DNA of 64,000 bases from Bacteroidales bacterium (GCA_014800795.1 JAAVFL010000004.1:124001-188000); one strand, 5' to 3'; counted from the first letter of the stretch, positions 9,945 through 21,067 are shown. Notes: generated from the letters alone by a model not told the origin. A program made the numbers and translations.

Positions 9945-11060
9945 TTACCAGAGGTCGAAGCGGAAACCGGCGGAAACCTCTACTGAAATGTCGCTTGCAA
10001 TCAGGGTATGTTCCTTGTCGTAGATCAGATCGCTGTTGACCCTTCCTACTATTCCGAAAAACCATCGGCGGTTGAGGTTATAGACCAATGAGGCACGCAT
10101 CTGTCCGCTTAGAAAAAACGAGTCTTCGTTTTCACCGGGCAGATTGATGTATCCCTTGCGCAGACCTGCGATCGGAGCTACTGAAACGCCCATAGTCCAT
10201 CCGCGGTGGAATACCCAGTTGTATGCATATCCGAGTTTGAGGCCGTAGTTTTTATTTTTTACGCTGTAATGGTTGTCCCAGTGATTTGGGAGGCGTGGCC
10301 TTAGGTCTTCTTCGAGTTTCGAGAAGTTGAAGTTGAACTGCTGTCCCGAGAACTGAAGTCCGGCATACAGCGTTCCCGAGCTCTTCGTCTGTATCTTGCT
10401 GTAGTAGAATGCAGCTCCCTGCGAGTAATGTTTGTGGTTGAAGAAGTAGTAGAGCGCCACCGACCATGAGTTGGTATCGATTCCCTTGAAGTTGATCCGG
10501 GTATGGCGAACATCGCCCGGAGGACCCATTCTGACGATGGTTGTTCCGATATTGTTGGTTACGAACGAATAGTCGGCGGCGAACAGCGAGCAGTTGAACT
10601 GGAAATTGAAGCGTTTGCGTGCTTCGGCTGTTCCGCCGAAATATTTGCTGATATTCATGTCGTAGCCCACGCTGACGGCCATGTAGGTGAGATGAAATCC
10701 TGCTGTTGTCGACGGGCGCGAGAGCATGGCCATGCGGTAGCCGTCTGTCGCGAATTTGAAGTCGTAAACATCTATCCAGCTGTCGCCTTTCATTTTCACG
10801 TTCCAGCGGTAGCCTGATCCCTGAACGTAGGTGGAATCGTATGAGTTGAAGAATTTGTCGCCCCATCGGTAAACACCGACACAGAACCGCGGGAATTTAC
10901 CCCATTCCGCTATTGAATCGAGATTGAACGATATCGCTTCGGCGCGTGGAACGGCGCAGGCTGCCACGGTGAGAAAGACCAGCAACGCTGTCAACCGTGA
11001 GCGGATGACGGCGCTGGCGTTACGGGTGGTGCTTGCTTTGTTCGGTAATCTCGCTTTCAA
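9945..11060 (-). CDS. DUF4421 family protein
   Basis: WGKFPRFCVGVYRWGDKFFNSYDSTYV-type sequence with a predominantly beta outer-membrane-like pattern. Confidence 0.8.
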   Translation of the reverse strand: MKARLPNKASTTRNASAVIRSRLTALLVFLTVAACAVPRAEAISFNLDSIAEWGKFPRFCVGVYRWGDKFFNSYDSTYVQGSGYRWNVKMKGDSWIDVYDFKFATDGYRMAMLSRPSTTAGFHLTYMAVSVGYDMNISKYFGGTAEARKRFNFQFNCSLFAADYSFVTNNIGTTIVRMGPPGDVRHTRINFKGIDTNSWSVALYYFFNHKHYSQGAAFYYSKIQTKSSGTLYAGLQFSGQQFNFNFSKLEEDLRPRLPNHWDNHYSVKNKNYGLKLGYAYNWVFHRGWTMGVSVAPIAGLRKGYINLPGENEDSFFLSGQMRASLVYNLNRRWFFGIVGRVNSDLIYDKEHTLIASDISVEVSAGFRFDLW

Positions 11061-11164
11061 GGCAACTGACTATATCGTAATTCTTTGCAAAATTAACGAT
11101 TTGCGGCGTAACGGCAAAATATGGGGCGTATTTCACTACTGCGGTCAGCCGGGGGGGGAATATG

Positions 11165-11222
11165 AAAATACATGAGACCGGCAAAGGATATATTATTGTC
11201 CTTTGCCGGTCTCATGTATTTT
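11165..11222. terminator. Strong intrinsic terminator for the S8 peptidase gene
   Basis: Perfect 24-bp inverted repeat AAAATACATGAGACCGGCAAAGGA / TCCTTTGCCGGTCTCATGTATTTT with a 10-nt loop. Confidence 0.85.
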
Positions 11223-11252
11223 ATTCCGTACCGGTTCTAATCGGTTCGCTTA

Positions 11253-13481
11253 TCAGCGTATCGCGAGCTTGCGTGATACGGTGCCTGCGGGAGTTGTCAC
11301 TGCCACAACATATATGCCTTCCGATTTCGATGAGGCGTCGAATGTGACGGTGTCGCCGTTGGCTCCGGTGCTGAGAACCTTCGCACCCTGAAGGTTGAAG
11401 AGGTCTACCGCTATTTCGCCTGCGCCGGGATAGCATACTTCGAAGCTGCCGTTGCCCAGCGGAGTGATGAAGAGATTGCGGTCGGTGAGATCGGCGCTGA
11501 CACCTTCAATCGAGTTAAGGCGGATAGCTTCCTTGAGGCCTTCCACCGGGTCGATCTTTCCGTTGCCCCAGCGACGCTTGATGAGCGGGTCGGAGGTAGA
11601 GGTGTAATTGTCGCTCTTGGCGGTGCGCACGATGATGTCGATACATTCATCGGAGGTCATGTGGGGGTTGGCTTCAAGCCACAGCGCGATGGTTCCGGCT
11701 ACGAAGGGGCATGCCATCGAGGTTCCCTGCATGGGGTAGTAGGGATTCGTGCGTGAGAACGATTCCGACAGGGCGGGTAAGGCCTTCGAGTTGATAGCGT
11801 CGGCATATTCGGTGGAGTAGCGGCTGATGGCCGATACGATCTGTGCGCCGGGAGCGCAGATGAGCGGGAGGCTGCGTCCGTCGGATGTGTTTCCATACGA
11901 CGAGAAAGAGGCTATGTCGTTGCGTGTGCCGTTGCCTGAGTAAGATCCGTTGCCGATGAACGATATCGATGTGTTGCGGCTTACATATGCGCCTACAGAT
12001 ACGACTCTTTTACCGGTTGCCATTTCGTTGATCGATCCGTCGGGGGTTCCTACGGCATAGCCGCTGACACCCTCGTTGGTGAACTGCGCGTAGTCCTGGC
12101 TGTAGTATCCCAGACCGAGAGCGCTTACATAGCCGTTCACCGACTTGCCGTTCGTGCCGCGGATGTTTATGCCGAACAGCACTGAGCTTGTCGTAGCCTG
12201 AAGGTTGTTCTGCATGCGCACGTAGTAACGGCCTGTGTTTGAGTCGACGTTGGAGGTCACGTAAACCTGTGCGCCGGTTGCGAAGTAGTTCTTGAGGCCG
12301 TCGCAGTTCGATGAGTTCCAGGTGAAACTTCTGCCGCTGAGGTTCTTGATGGTGTATGAGTTGAGTATCTTCGATGTACCTTTGTTGTAGATTACGAGGT
12401 CGAGTTCGAAGGGTTCCTCGTCGCTTGCCCAGAATTCGGTGTTGTAGAGCAGGGCGGCGTTGGGATTGCTGACCGGGCTGATGAAGGTGTTGAGTGTGGT
12501 TGAGCGGCCGGTGAAGTTTTTCTGCACCGCGATGTTGTGGTCACCCTCGTTGCCGGCTGCGATACAGATGATGGCGTCCTCGGCAAGTTTGTCGAGTGTC
12601 TTGGATGTAGCCGAGTTGGGATCGTGGGGGCCTACGTTGCTGCCGAGCGACATGTTCACTACAGCCGGCTTGCCGAGCTCTTTAGCTCTTTTTACCACCA
12701 GATCGACTCCGCGGAGAATCTCTTCGTCGTAGAAGTCGCCGCAGCCCACGATGATGTCGGCATCGGGAGCTACTCCGTAGTAGGGTATCTCGCCTGTCTG
12801 AACACCGTTCTTACCCTGCTGGGTGAAGCTGCCCTCAACGCCGCGCGATCCGGCGATGATGCCGAGTACGTGGGTTCCGTGTGTGGCGGTGTTGTCTTCG
12901 GTGTCGAATGCCGATACCTGGTCGGGTGTGGTGTATGATTCGTCTTTCTTGCCGTCGCGTGTCACGTAGATGGCGTCGACGCGGCTTGAGCCGTCGGCGT
13001 TGCGGAAAGCGGCGTGGTTGGGATCGAGGCCGCTGTCGAACAGGCCGGCGATCACACCTTTTCCGGTGTATGACACTCCGTTGAGGCCTTCAGCTGTTCC
13101 GTCGTGAATGGTATTGACGCCGGTGGTTTCGCGGGCCACATCCATATATACGCGGTTCTTGTTGCCGAATTCCACGGCTTTCACCTCGTCAAGCGCCGCA
13201 AGCTCCTCCGCGCGGTCAAGGGGGAATCCTACGATAAGTATATCTCCGAAGTCGCTGTAGATTTCAGCGCCGAGTTCCTGAAGGCTTTCGCTTGTGGCAC
13301 CCTCGTTGAGGGTTACGATCATAGTTTTTATTATGTCTTTTGCGGGCGCCTTTCTTGCGGATGTCTGGGCGCGGTATTCGTCAAGCATCAGACGGCCGGC
13401 GCCGCTGATCTTTGACTGTGCGCTGGCGCTTCCGCATACTGCGGCTGCAAGCAGTCCTATGACAAGTAGATTTCTCTTCAT
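11253..13481 (-). CDS. S8 (subtilisin-like) serine peptidase with a C-terminal T9SS-type sorting-like domain
   Basis: Catalytic motifs GLFDSGLDPNHAAF, THGTHVLGIIAG and GTSMACPFVAG. C-terminus resembles a T9SS type A sorting domain (GEIAVDLFNLQGAKVLST...GIYVVAVTTPAGTVSRKLAIR). Confidence 0.88.
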   Translation of the reverse strand: MKRNLLVIGLLAAAVCGSASAQSKISGAGRLMLDEYRAQTSARKAPAKDIIKTMIVTLNEGATSESLQELGAEIYSDFGDILIVGFPLDRAEELAALDEVKAVEFGNKNRVYMDVARETTGVNTIHDGTAEGLNGVSYTGKGVIAGLFDSGLDPNHAAFRNADGSSRVDAIYVTRDGKKDESYTTPDQVSAFDTEDNTATHGTHVLGIIAGSRGVEGSFTQQGKNGVQTGEIPYYGVAPDADIIVGCGDFYDEEILRGVDLVVKRAKELGKPAVVNMSLGSNVGPHDPNSATSKTLDKLAEDAIICIAAGNEGDHNIAVQKNFTGRSTTLNTFISPVSNPNAALLYNTEFWASDEEPFELDLVIYNKGTSKILNSYTIKNLSGRSFTWNSSNCDGLKNYFATGAQVYVTSNVDSNTGRYYVRMQNNLQATTSSVLFGINIRGTNGKSVNGYVSALGLGYYSQDYAQFTNEGVSGYAVGTPDGSINEMATGKRVVSVGAYVSRNTSISFIGNGSYSGNGTRNDIASFSSYGNTSDGRSLPLICAPGAQIVSAISRYSTEYADAINSKALPALSESFSRTNPYYPMQGTSMACPFVAGTIALWLEANPHMTSDECIDIIVRTAKSDNYTSTSDPLIKRRWGNGKIDPVEGLKEAIRLNSIEGVSADLTDRNLFITPLGNGSFEVCYPGAGEIAVDLFNLQGAKVLSTGANGDTVTFDASSKSEGIYVVAVTTPAGTVSRKLAIR

Positions 13482-14136
13482 ATCTTATTGATATATTGTT
13501 AAAGTATTTTTGTCCTGTGAATTTCCTTTGATATAACGGCGGGATGCGGCTGTGTATTGTGTGTCCCGTCAAAATGCCACCTGTTTTCCGGAGTGGCTCT
13601 GCAATTTGCAAAGTTACGAATTTAATTTCAATCATTTCGCTATAAAATAGTGTAATAGAGGTTATTTTGGCACTTTTTAACCATTCGCCCGTCGTGTCGC
13701 TTATTCTTCCCTATCTTCTGATGTCGCTTGTGATTTGTCGCAAACTCAATGGTGTGAATCCTGTTTTGTAATGGTTGTTAAAAAATATGATTGATACTTT
13801 CTTTAAATCCGGTGTGCGGTAAAATAAAAATTAATTGTATATTTGATTTGTGATGTGTGATGGTTGCAGTTGCTGCGCTTGTGGCGAAAAATAGTGGCGA
13901 AAATCTCTCCGGATGTATCATTTTGTCTGATTCGGGTTTTGTGATTCATGTTTTTAACAAACTTTAAATATTTTCTCGATCTTCTCCGTCAGCTCTAAAA
14001 AACAGTGTTATAACTTATTGATACATCGGCGTTTCCGATTCGATGCTTTAAAAACATGTTTTACAGCATGCAATCTTTTTCAGTTAAAGAGCGGCAAATA
14101 ATGTATCGAAGTGTTTATTCTTTTGACATTTTGTCT

Positions 14137-14308
14137 TACCTTTGCGGATAGCAAGTGGCGAAATGAGGCTTCCGATGCCCCGGATTGAAGTCCGCAGGGT
14201 GGACTTTCGGTTGTCTCCATTTTACGATTAAGGCCGTGAGGCCGGAAGTTCGTGCCGCTTTCCGGAAGAAGAATTATCTAACTCTTTATGTTTAATTAAT
14301 TATAGTGT
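14137..14308 (+). promoter_or_regulatory. Putative promoter -7 element and structured 5' leader of the susC-like gene
   Basis: TACCTTTG at 14137-14144, then ~160 nt of leader with potential hairpins (AAGTCC/GGACTT, GGCC-GTGA-GGCC, CCGGAA/TTCCGG). No clear -33 element was seen. Confidence 0.45.
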
Positions 14309-17300
14309 ATGAAAAAGCTGTTTCTATTACTGACGGCAGTACTTATGGCCGTGGTGTGCGCTTTGGCGCAGACCCGCACCATCTCAGGTACAGTCGTGTC
14401 CGCCACTGACGGCGAGCCCCTCGCCGGAGCGACGGTGATGCCGGTTGGCGCCGGGCAAGGAACCGCCACTGACATCGATGGTCAGTTTACCCTCAACCTT
14501 CCTGCTGATGTGAACAAGGTTGTGGTTTCCTATGTAGGTATGGTCTCCCAGACCGTAACACCTGAAAACGGCATGGTTGTGAAACTTGCCGACAATGAGA
14601 ACAGTCTCGACGAGGTTATGGTCGTGGCTTACGGTACAGCCAAAAAATCGGCTTATACCGGTTCTGCCTCAGTAATCAAGGCCGACGAGATCGAAGGCCG
14701 TATGGTGACCAACGCTGTCTCTGCTCTTTCCGGTACTATGGCCGGCGTGCAGGTGACAACCGCCAACGGTCAGCCCGGTAGCGCTCCCACAGTGCGTATC
14801 CGCGGTGTCGGTACTATATTCGGTAGCGCATCACCATTGTATGTGGTAGATGGAATGCCATTCGACGGCGATATCGCTACCCTCAACACAATGGATATCG
14901 AGTCAATGACCGTTCTTAAAGACGCGGCCGCAGCAGCTCTTTACGGTGCCCGCGGTGCCAACGGTGTCATCCTCATCACCACCAAGAAAGGTAAAGTTGG
15001 CGACGCAAAGATCACTCTTGATGCCCGCTGGGGTGCAAATACCCGCCAGATCAAGGGCTACGATGTGATCACGGACCCCCGCATGTACTACGAGACAGCC
15101 TATGCAGCACTCTATAACGGCTACCGCACCAACGGTTACAATCACGCTGAGGCTAACCTCCGGGCCAACAACTCTATCGCCGGCAACGGTACCGAATCAG
15201 CTTTCGGTCGCCAGTACAATATATGGACAGTGCCCGCCGGTCAGCTCCTTATCGGTAGCAACGGCAAGCTCAACCCCAACGCTACCCTGGGCCGTGTGAC
15301 CCCTAACGGTAACTATATCACACCCGACAACTGGTACGACGAAACCTTCATCCACGGTCTCCGTCAGGAATACAACCTGAGCGTGACCGGCGGTACAGAC
15401 CGCTTCAACTTCTACGGCAGCGTAGGTTACCTCAGCGACGAAGGTATCATCAAGGGTTCAGGCTACGACCGTCTGTCGAGCCGCATCGGTGCCGAATATC
15501 AGGCCAAGAAATGGCTCACATTCGGAACATCTATTTCCTATAACTACGTGAACATGCAGGCTCCCTCAGGTCAGGAAGCCGGGGCCTCGATCTCGTCGGG
15601 CAACGCCTTCGCCATGATCGACAATATGGCTCCCATCTATCCTATCTACGTTCGCGATGCAGCCGGCAACAAGATTTATGATTCCGCCACCGGCCACCCC
15701 GTGTATGATTACGGCGACGGTAAGTATGCCCTCGGAACATACCGTAACTACATGGCAGGCGGTAACCCCACCTCAGGATTCCTCTACGACAAGCAGGAGT
15801 CGCTCATGGATGTGCTCGACGCGAAATGGTACGCTACCGTAACTCCCATCGAGAACCTTACCGTGACCGGTACCATCGGCTACTTCCTCGACAATACCCG
15901 TCACCACTATGTGATGAACCGCTTCTACGGCGCTTACGCACAGCGCGGCGGTATGGCGCAGCAGTACAACACCCGTAGCCGCGGTTTGAATATCCAGGCT
16001 ATCGCCAACTACCGCAAGACCTTCGCCGACGTTCACCACACCTCCTACATGGTAGGTTATGAAAGCTACGAGCTCAACAGCGAGTCTCTCGTAGGTTCAG
16101 GTTTCAATCTCTACAATCCCAACAGCTGGGCTGTAAGCAATACGCTCAACAATGAGGAGCGTTCGGTGTCAGGCGGTTCGAGCGGTTACGCAACCCGCGG
16201 TATCTTCGGCCGTGTGAACTACGACTACGACAGCAAATATTTCGCTGAGGTCTCTTTCCGTCGCGACGCTTCATCGCGCTTCGCTCCCAGCCACCGCTGG
16301 GGTAACTTCTTCTCAACCTCGCTCGGATGGGACGCTGCCAAGGAAGCATTCCTTCAGGATGCTACATGGATCGACCTCCTCAAGGTGAAAGCGTCTTACG
16401 GTCAGCAGGGCAACGACAACCTCGGTCTCTCATATCAGCCATATTACACCGATATCTACATTGTGGAAGGTGTGACCGACTGGGCCGACGGCGAGTTGGC
16501 GCAGAAAGGTAACCCCGACATCACCTGGGAAACCTCGAACGCATGGAACGTCGGTGTTGACTTCAGCTTCCTTCAGGACCGCATCTCCGGTAGCGTGGAA
16601 TACTTCCTCCGCCAAACCTCCGATATGCTCTACAACAAGCCTGTGGCTCCTACCAACGGTTACTCATCGATACCCATGAACGTAGGTTCGATCCGCAACT
16701 CAGGTATTGAAATCGAACTTAACACACGTCCCATCGTAACACGTGACCTCACATGGGAAATCAATCTCAACGGAACATGGCTCAAGAACCGCATCATCGA
16801 ACTCCATCCCGACGTGAAGGGTGAGATCATCAGCGGTCTGCGCATTCTCCGCGAAGGCGAGTCTGTTTACAACTACTACCTCCCCGAATATGCCGGCGTA
16901 GATCCCGCCAACGGTGCGGCACTCTACTGGGCTAAGGACGAAGTAAGCGGCGAAGAATACAAAACCGACAACTATGATATCGCTTACGATACAAACCGCA
17001 AGATGACCGGCAACACAATGCCAACCTTCTACGGCGGTTTCGGAACATCGCTCAATGCCTACGGCTTCGACGTTTCGGTTCAGTTCGGCTTCCAGCTCGG
17101 CGGCAAGATCTACGACTACGGTTACGCTTCGCTGATGCACTCTGGTAAAACCGCACAGATCGGTACCAACTGGCACGTTGACGCCCTCAACCAGTGGTCG
17201 CCCGAGAATCCCTATTCGGATATTCCCCAGCTCAACTCATCGAACACCTACAACTTCGGCGACAAGGAGTCAGACTTCTTCCTCGTAAGCAGCAACTATC

Positions 17301-17515
17301 TTTCGCTCAACAACGTGACCCTCGGTTACACACTCCCCTCGAAGTGGACAAAGAAGCTCTTCCTGGAGACTGTACGCATCTACGGCGCTGCCGACAATGT
17401 GGCTATCTGGACAAAGCGCAAGGGTCTTGACCCCCGTACTTCGATGACATCGATGAGCAACGGTGCTTACTCGCTGATGCGCAATATCTCCGGCGGTATC
17501 CGCGTTGTATTCTAA
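14309..17515 (+). CDS. SusC/RagA family TonB-linked outer membrane protein
   Basis: 1068 aa with signal peptide, carboxypeptidase-like regulatory domain, plug motif SLDEVMVVAYGTAKKSAYTGSASVI and IRGVGT. Confidence 0.97.
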   Translation: MKKLFLLLTAVLMAVVCALAQTRTISGTVVSATDGEPLAGATVMPVGAGQGTATDIDGQFTLNLPADVNKVVVSYVGMVSQTVTPENGMVVKLADNENSLDEVMVVAYGTAKKSAYTGSASVIKADEIEGRMVTNAVSALSGTMAGVQVTTANGQPGSAPTVRIRGVGTIFGSASPLYVVDGMPFDGDIATLNTMDIESMTVLKDAAAAALYGARGANGVILITTKKGKVGDAKITLDARWGANTRQIKGYDVITDPRMYYETAYAALYNGYRTNGYNHAEANLRANNSIAGNGTESAFGRQYNIWTVPAGQLLIGSNGKLNPNATLGRVTPNGNYITPDNWYDETFIHGLRQEYNLSVTGGTDRFNFYGSVGYLSDEGIIKGSGYDRLSSRIGAEYQAKKWLTFGTSISYNYVNMQAPSGQEAGASISSGNAFAMIDNMAPIYPIYVRDAAGNKIYDSATGHPVYDYGDGKYALGTYRNYMAGGNPTSGFLYDKQESLMDVLDAKWYATVTPIENLTVTGTIGYFLDNTRHHYVMNRFYGAYAQRGGMAQQYNTRSRGLNIQAIANYRKTFADVHHTSYMVGYESYELNSESLVGSGFNLYNPNSWAVSNTLNNEERSVSGGSSGYATRGIFGRVNYDYDSKYFAEVSFRRDASSRFAPSHRWGNFFSTSLGWDAAKEAFLQDATWIDLLKVKASYGQQGNDNLGLSYQPYYTDIYIVEGVTDWADGELAQKGNPDITWETSNAWNVGVDFSFLQDRISGSVEYFLRQTSDMLYNKPVAPTNGYSSIPMNVGSIRNSGIEIELNTRPIVTRDLTWEINLNGTWLKNRIIELHPDVKGEIISGLRILREGESVYNYYLPEYAGVDPANGAALYWAKDEVSGEEYKTDNYDIAYDTNRKMTGNTMPTFYGGFGTSLNAYGFDVSVQFGFQLGGKIYDYGYASLMHSGKTAQIGTNWHVDALNQWSPENPYSDIPQLNSSNTYNFGDKESDFFLVSSNYLSLNNVTLGYTLPSKWTKKLFLETVRIYGAADNVAIWTKRKGLDPRTSMTSMSNGAYSLMRNISGGIRVVF

Positions 17516-17556
17516 TCCGACATCCTTTACTTAACCGGAATTAAGAAAAAAGAACA

Positions 17557-19251
17557 ATGAAAAAATCCAAAATATTTCTGTCTCTTCTCGCTGCAGGCGC
17601 ACTCGCTACCTCCTGCAACGACCTCGACCAGTTCTCCAATGGCGGAACTGCTACCGAGGAACAGAAGAAAGAGGTTGCCGAGCTGAACCCCGGTCTGGTG
17701 TCAGCGAGCGCCAACGCGCTTCCTCAGCAGCTGATATCGTTCTACACGATCTTCGAGAATCATATCGACTACGGTCTGCCCTCGAGCTTCCTTGCCGAGG
17801 ATTGCCGCGGTATGGACATGTCATCGGCTAACGTGGGTTACAACTGGTACAGCCCCGCGCTCGAGATGTCGGACTTCAACGGACGCTACTTCCTTAACCT
17901 CATGTGCTGGTACTACAACTACTATACCATCCGCACATGTAACTCGCTTCTGGCAAGCACAAGTCCCGACACCGACAATGCCGACATCCTTTATTTCCGC
18001 GCGCAGGCTATGACATTCCGCGCCTACTGCTACTTCAATCTGGCACAGATGTATGCATTCGGCTACTCGACTTTCTATGGTAATACATCCGATCTCGCTC
18101 TTGACGAATGGCCCGAGCAGAACTCGAATACAGCTGTGAAAGATCTTTGTGTGCCCGTGATCACCGATAAGAACATGGATGAAGCCGGTACCAATGGTAT
18201 CGCCCGCGCTACCGTAGCCGAGGTTTACAAGCAGATTATCGAAGACCTCACCGCAGCTATCGACCTGTTCGATCGCGCCGCTGAAGAGGGTGTGACCCGA
18301 ACCACAATGGCGGCTTCAAACAATACTGTCAAGACCTTTGCAAGCGCAACAGTGGCTTACGCCCTGCGTGCCCGCGCTGCCCTATTCAGCTGCAAGTACA
18401 CAGCTGCTGCGGCCGATGCTACCAAGGCTCTTGAACTCGCTGCCGAGGAGGGGCTCGCTCCTCTGTCGATCGAGCTCGCTTCCGTTCCCGGATTCACCGA
18501 TATCACATCGCCCAACTACCTATGGGGCACATATGCCGACCCCAACGAGAGCCGATACGACGCTCTCGTATGCTGGGCTTCGCATGTAACCGGTTTCCAG
18601 ACCAACGGCTATGCCGGTGCCGGCGTTTACCGCTGCATCAACAAGGCTCTGTACGAAAGCATCTCTACCGACGACGTTCGCAAGAAATGGTGGCTCGACG
18701 GCTCGGGCAACGCTCCCTCGTCGCTCCCCTCAAGCTATGCCAACTATATCAAGAGCGGCTATGCAGAAGACGGTAACGAGAAATTCCCCGCTTATGCCCA
18801 GGTTAAGTTTGGTGCATATCAGGACGTACCCTCAACCAAGGGGTGTATCGACTTCCCCTGGATGCGCGTCGAAGAACTTTATCTGATCAAAGCCGAAGGT
18901 GAAGCGTTTAAGAGCGTGACTACAGGTCGCACAACTCTTACTGATTTCGTAAGAAAATATCGCAACCCCTCGTTCACATGCAACGTTTCCGATTTCGAGG
19001 CATTTCAGGATGTGGTGTGGAACCAGCGTCGTCTTGAGTTCTGGGGCGAAGGTCTGTCGTATGCCGATCTTCAGCGTCTCCACAAGGATATCGACCGTCG
19101 CGGCGGCGGCTTCCCCGAAGACTTCGTTCTCGTGGTTTCTGCCGACGACTGGGTTCGTCTCTACGACATTCCTCAGGCTGAAATTCAGCGTAACCCCCTC
19201 ATTGTCGATGGCACTCATGGCGCAAGCCAACCCCAGCCCGTCAAGGAGTAA
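17557..19251 (+). CDS. RagB/SusD family nutrient uptake outer membrane lipoprotein
   Basis: Lipobox ATSCND; SusD-like TPR region and C-terminal WNQRRLEFWGEG motif. Confidence 0.95.
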   Translation: MKKSKIFLSLLAAGALATSCNDLDQFSNGGTATEEQKKEVAELNPGLVSASANALPQQLISFYTIFENHIDYGLPSSFLAEDCRGMDMSSANVGYNWYSPALEMSDFNGRYFLNLMCWYYNYYTIRTCNSLLASTSPDTDNADILYFRAQAMTFRAYCYFNLAQMYAFGYSTFYGNTSDLALDEWPEQNSNTAVKDLCVPVITDKNMDEAGTNGIARATVAEVYKQIIEDLTAAIDLFDRAAEEGVTRTTMAASNNTVKTFASATVAYALRARAALFSCKYTAAAADATKALELAAEEGLAPLSIELASVPGFTDITSPNYLWGTYADPNESRYDALVCWASHVTGFQTNGYAGAGVYRCINKALYESISTDDVRKKWWLDGSGNAPSSLPSSYANYIKSGYAEDGNEKFPAYAQVKFGAYQDVPSTKGCIDFPWMRVEELYLIKAEGEAFKSVTTGRTTLTDFVRKYRNPSFTCNVSDFEAFQDVVWNQRRLEFWGEGLSYADLQRLHKDIDRRGGGFPEDFVLVVSADDWVRLYDIPQAEIQRNPLIVDGTHGASQPQPVKE

Positions 19252-19360
19252 GCCCTTGCGCAGTTTCCATCCAGTAACATAGAATACTGATAAGCCTTGT
19301 CGGGAATGCCCCGGCTTTCCCGACAAGGTTTAACCAAAAAAATCAAAGGAAATACAAATT

Positions 19361-21067
19361 ATGAAATTCAACAAGATATTTCTCGGTCTCGGCGTAATGG
19401 GATTCGCGCTCGCTTCCTGTAGCGACGACGTGGAGTACACTCCCGCCGAACCGGTAAACACTCCTCCCGTTTATTTCAGCATGAACGATGAGCCTCAGAT
19501 CGACCTCGAGGAGGATGCGACATACTTCACCATGAAAGTGTATCGCCAGAACGCATCAGCCGCAGGTACAGGTAACATTACAGTGAAACTTTCTGCAGAT
19601 GATGGAACGGATCCATCCTCTATCTTCACAATCGGTCAGGTTGTGGTTATGGATGCAGACGATCTCGACGGCAACGTTGTCAAGCTCAGCGATATTCTTG
19701 ACGAAAACGATCAGGCTACAGGTAAGGTAAACGCGTTTATTCCCGCTGACGACTCACAGCAGTTCGTGGCCGGTACAGACGGTAAGTCTTCTGCTGACGT
19801 TACTGTAAACTTCCCTGCCGGTTCAGGCGAATATGATATCGCAGTTTACTTCGGAAATGTGGGTAATCTCGTTCAGTTGCTCAACTATAATTTCGATGCG
19901 GTCGCAGCAGGCGAGGCAAGCCCCTACTATATCACTTCTGTGAACTACGATGTGTCTTACACTCCGTGGGAAACTATTGATGAGGGTCCGGTTATGCTTC
20001 GTGACTATACTATTCTTGCTCCCTCAACCGCTGGTCGTGAAATTGAATTCGAAGTTACTTGCCAGAAACACCCGATAAAGAAGGACTTCTTCCGCTTGAT
20101 CCGCCCTTATGCCGACTGCGGTTACGGTGATTATGTTCTGAATATGAACGATCCCAACTATCTGTATATAAATGCAGCTAATGCAAGCGAAGTATTCTTC
20201 TCGGATAAGACTGGTAATTATCAGAAGATTTATGATACAGGTATTGAGTTATACAACGGAGTTGACGGAACAATCAAGATAGCATGTAACTACTGTTACA
20301 ACAAACTTGAGGAGAATCTTGAATGGGAGGGTCTCACTATTCCGTTTGCAAATCTGAGCGGTGCGGGTGAATATGAAAACGGTCGTATCAGCTTCGGTAG
20401 CAACCTTACAGTTCTTCTCCCCGGAATCGAAGGATACTGGTCTTCGAAGAGCTGGACACTCGTGTTCCCGTGGGCATCGAGCGAATGGGAGGAAATCGGT
20501 ATCGGCGAGTACACTGATGGCTTCATCACTCAGTTCTATTCCAATACTTCATCTATTAAAGTATATCCCACTCCGTATCCTGTTACCGTAGAACGTCATC
20601 TTGAAGAACCTGGTCTGTACCGCATGGTTGCTCCTTATGCATTCGGGGTATGGCCGTCAGAGTTCGCAACTCCCTGGGATATGACTTTCAATGTTGTAAT
20701 CAACTGCGAAGATCCTGACTTTGTGATTGTAGAGCACCAGACAGCATTCGAAGATTCAGATGGCGCGGTAGATATAATGAATGCAGCTTTCGCTTTCATG
20801 AATTATCTTGAAACGCCGAGTACGAAAGATCAAATAATTGCAGACGGCGAAAATGATATATTTGATGAGGAAACCGGTACGATAACCATTGCTCATCCGT
20901 TCATTTACGATGGTACAAACTTTATCTACCTGCCTGAGCAGACCAGGAAGTGGAATACTCCCGCCAAGCTTGTTCTTCCCACAGAAGAGGAAGAGGCTGG
21001 GGATGCAGACAAGGCTCCACGAGCAGGTGATGTAAGAAAGATTGATTTTTCAACAGCACGTCGCTAA
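19361..21067 (+). CDS. SusCD-associated surface lipoprotein of unknown specificity
   Basis: Lipobox LASCSDD; third gene of the susCD operon; no catalytic motif recognised. Confidence 0.75.
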   Translation: MKFNKIFLGLGVMGFALASCSDDVEYTPAEPVNTPPVYFSMNDEPQIDLEEDATYFTMKVYRQNASAAGTGNITVKLSADDGTDPSSIFTIGQVVVMDADDLDGNVVKLSDILDENDQATGKVNAFIPADDSQQFVAGTDGKSSADVTVNFPAGSGEYDIAVYFGNVGNLVQLLNYNFDAVAAGEASPYYITSVNYDVSYTPWETIDEGPVMLRDYTILAPSTAGREIEFEVTCQKHPIKKDFFRLIRPYADCGYGDYVLNMNDPNYLYINAANASEVFFSDKTGNYQKIYDTGIELYNGVDGTIKIACNYCYNKLEENLEWEGLTIPFANLSGAGEYENGRISFGSNLTVLLPGIEGYWSSKSWTLVFPWASSEWEEIGIGEYTDGFITQFYSNTSSIKVYPTPYPVTVERHLEEPGLYRMVAPYAFGVWPSEFATPWDMTFNVVINCEDPDFVIVEHQTAFEDSDGAVDIMNAAFAFMNYLETPSTKDQIIADGENDIFDEETGTITIAHPFIYDGTNFIYLPEQTRKWNTPAKLVLPTEEEEAGDADKAPRAGDVRKIDFSTARR

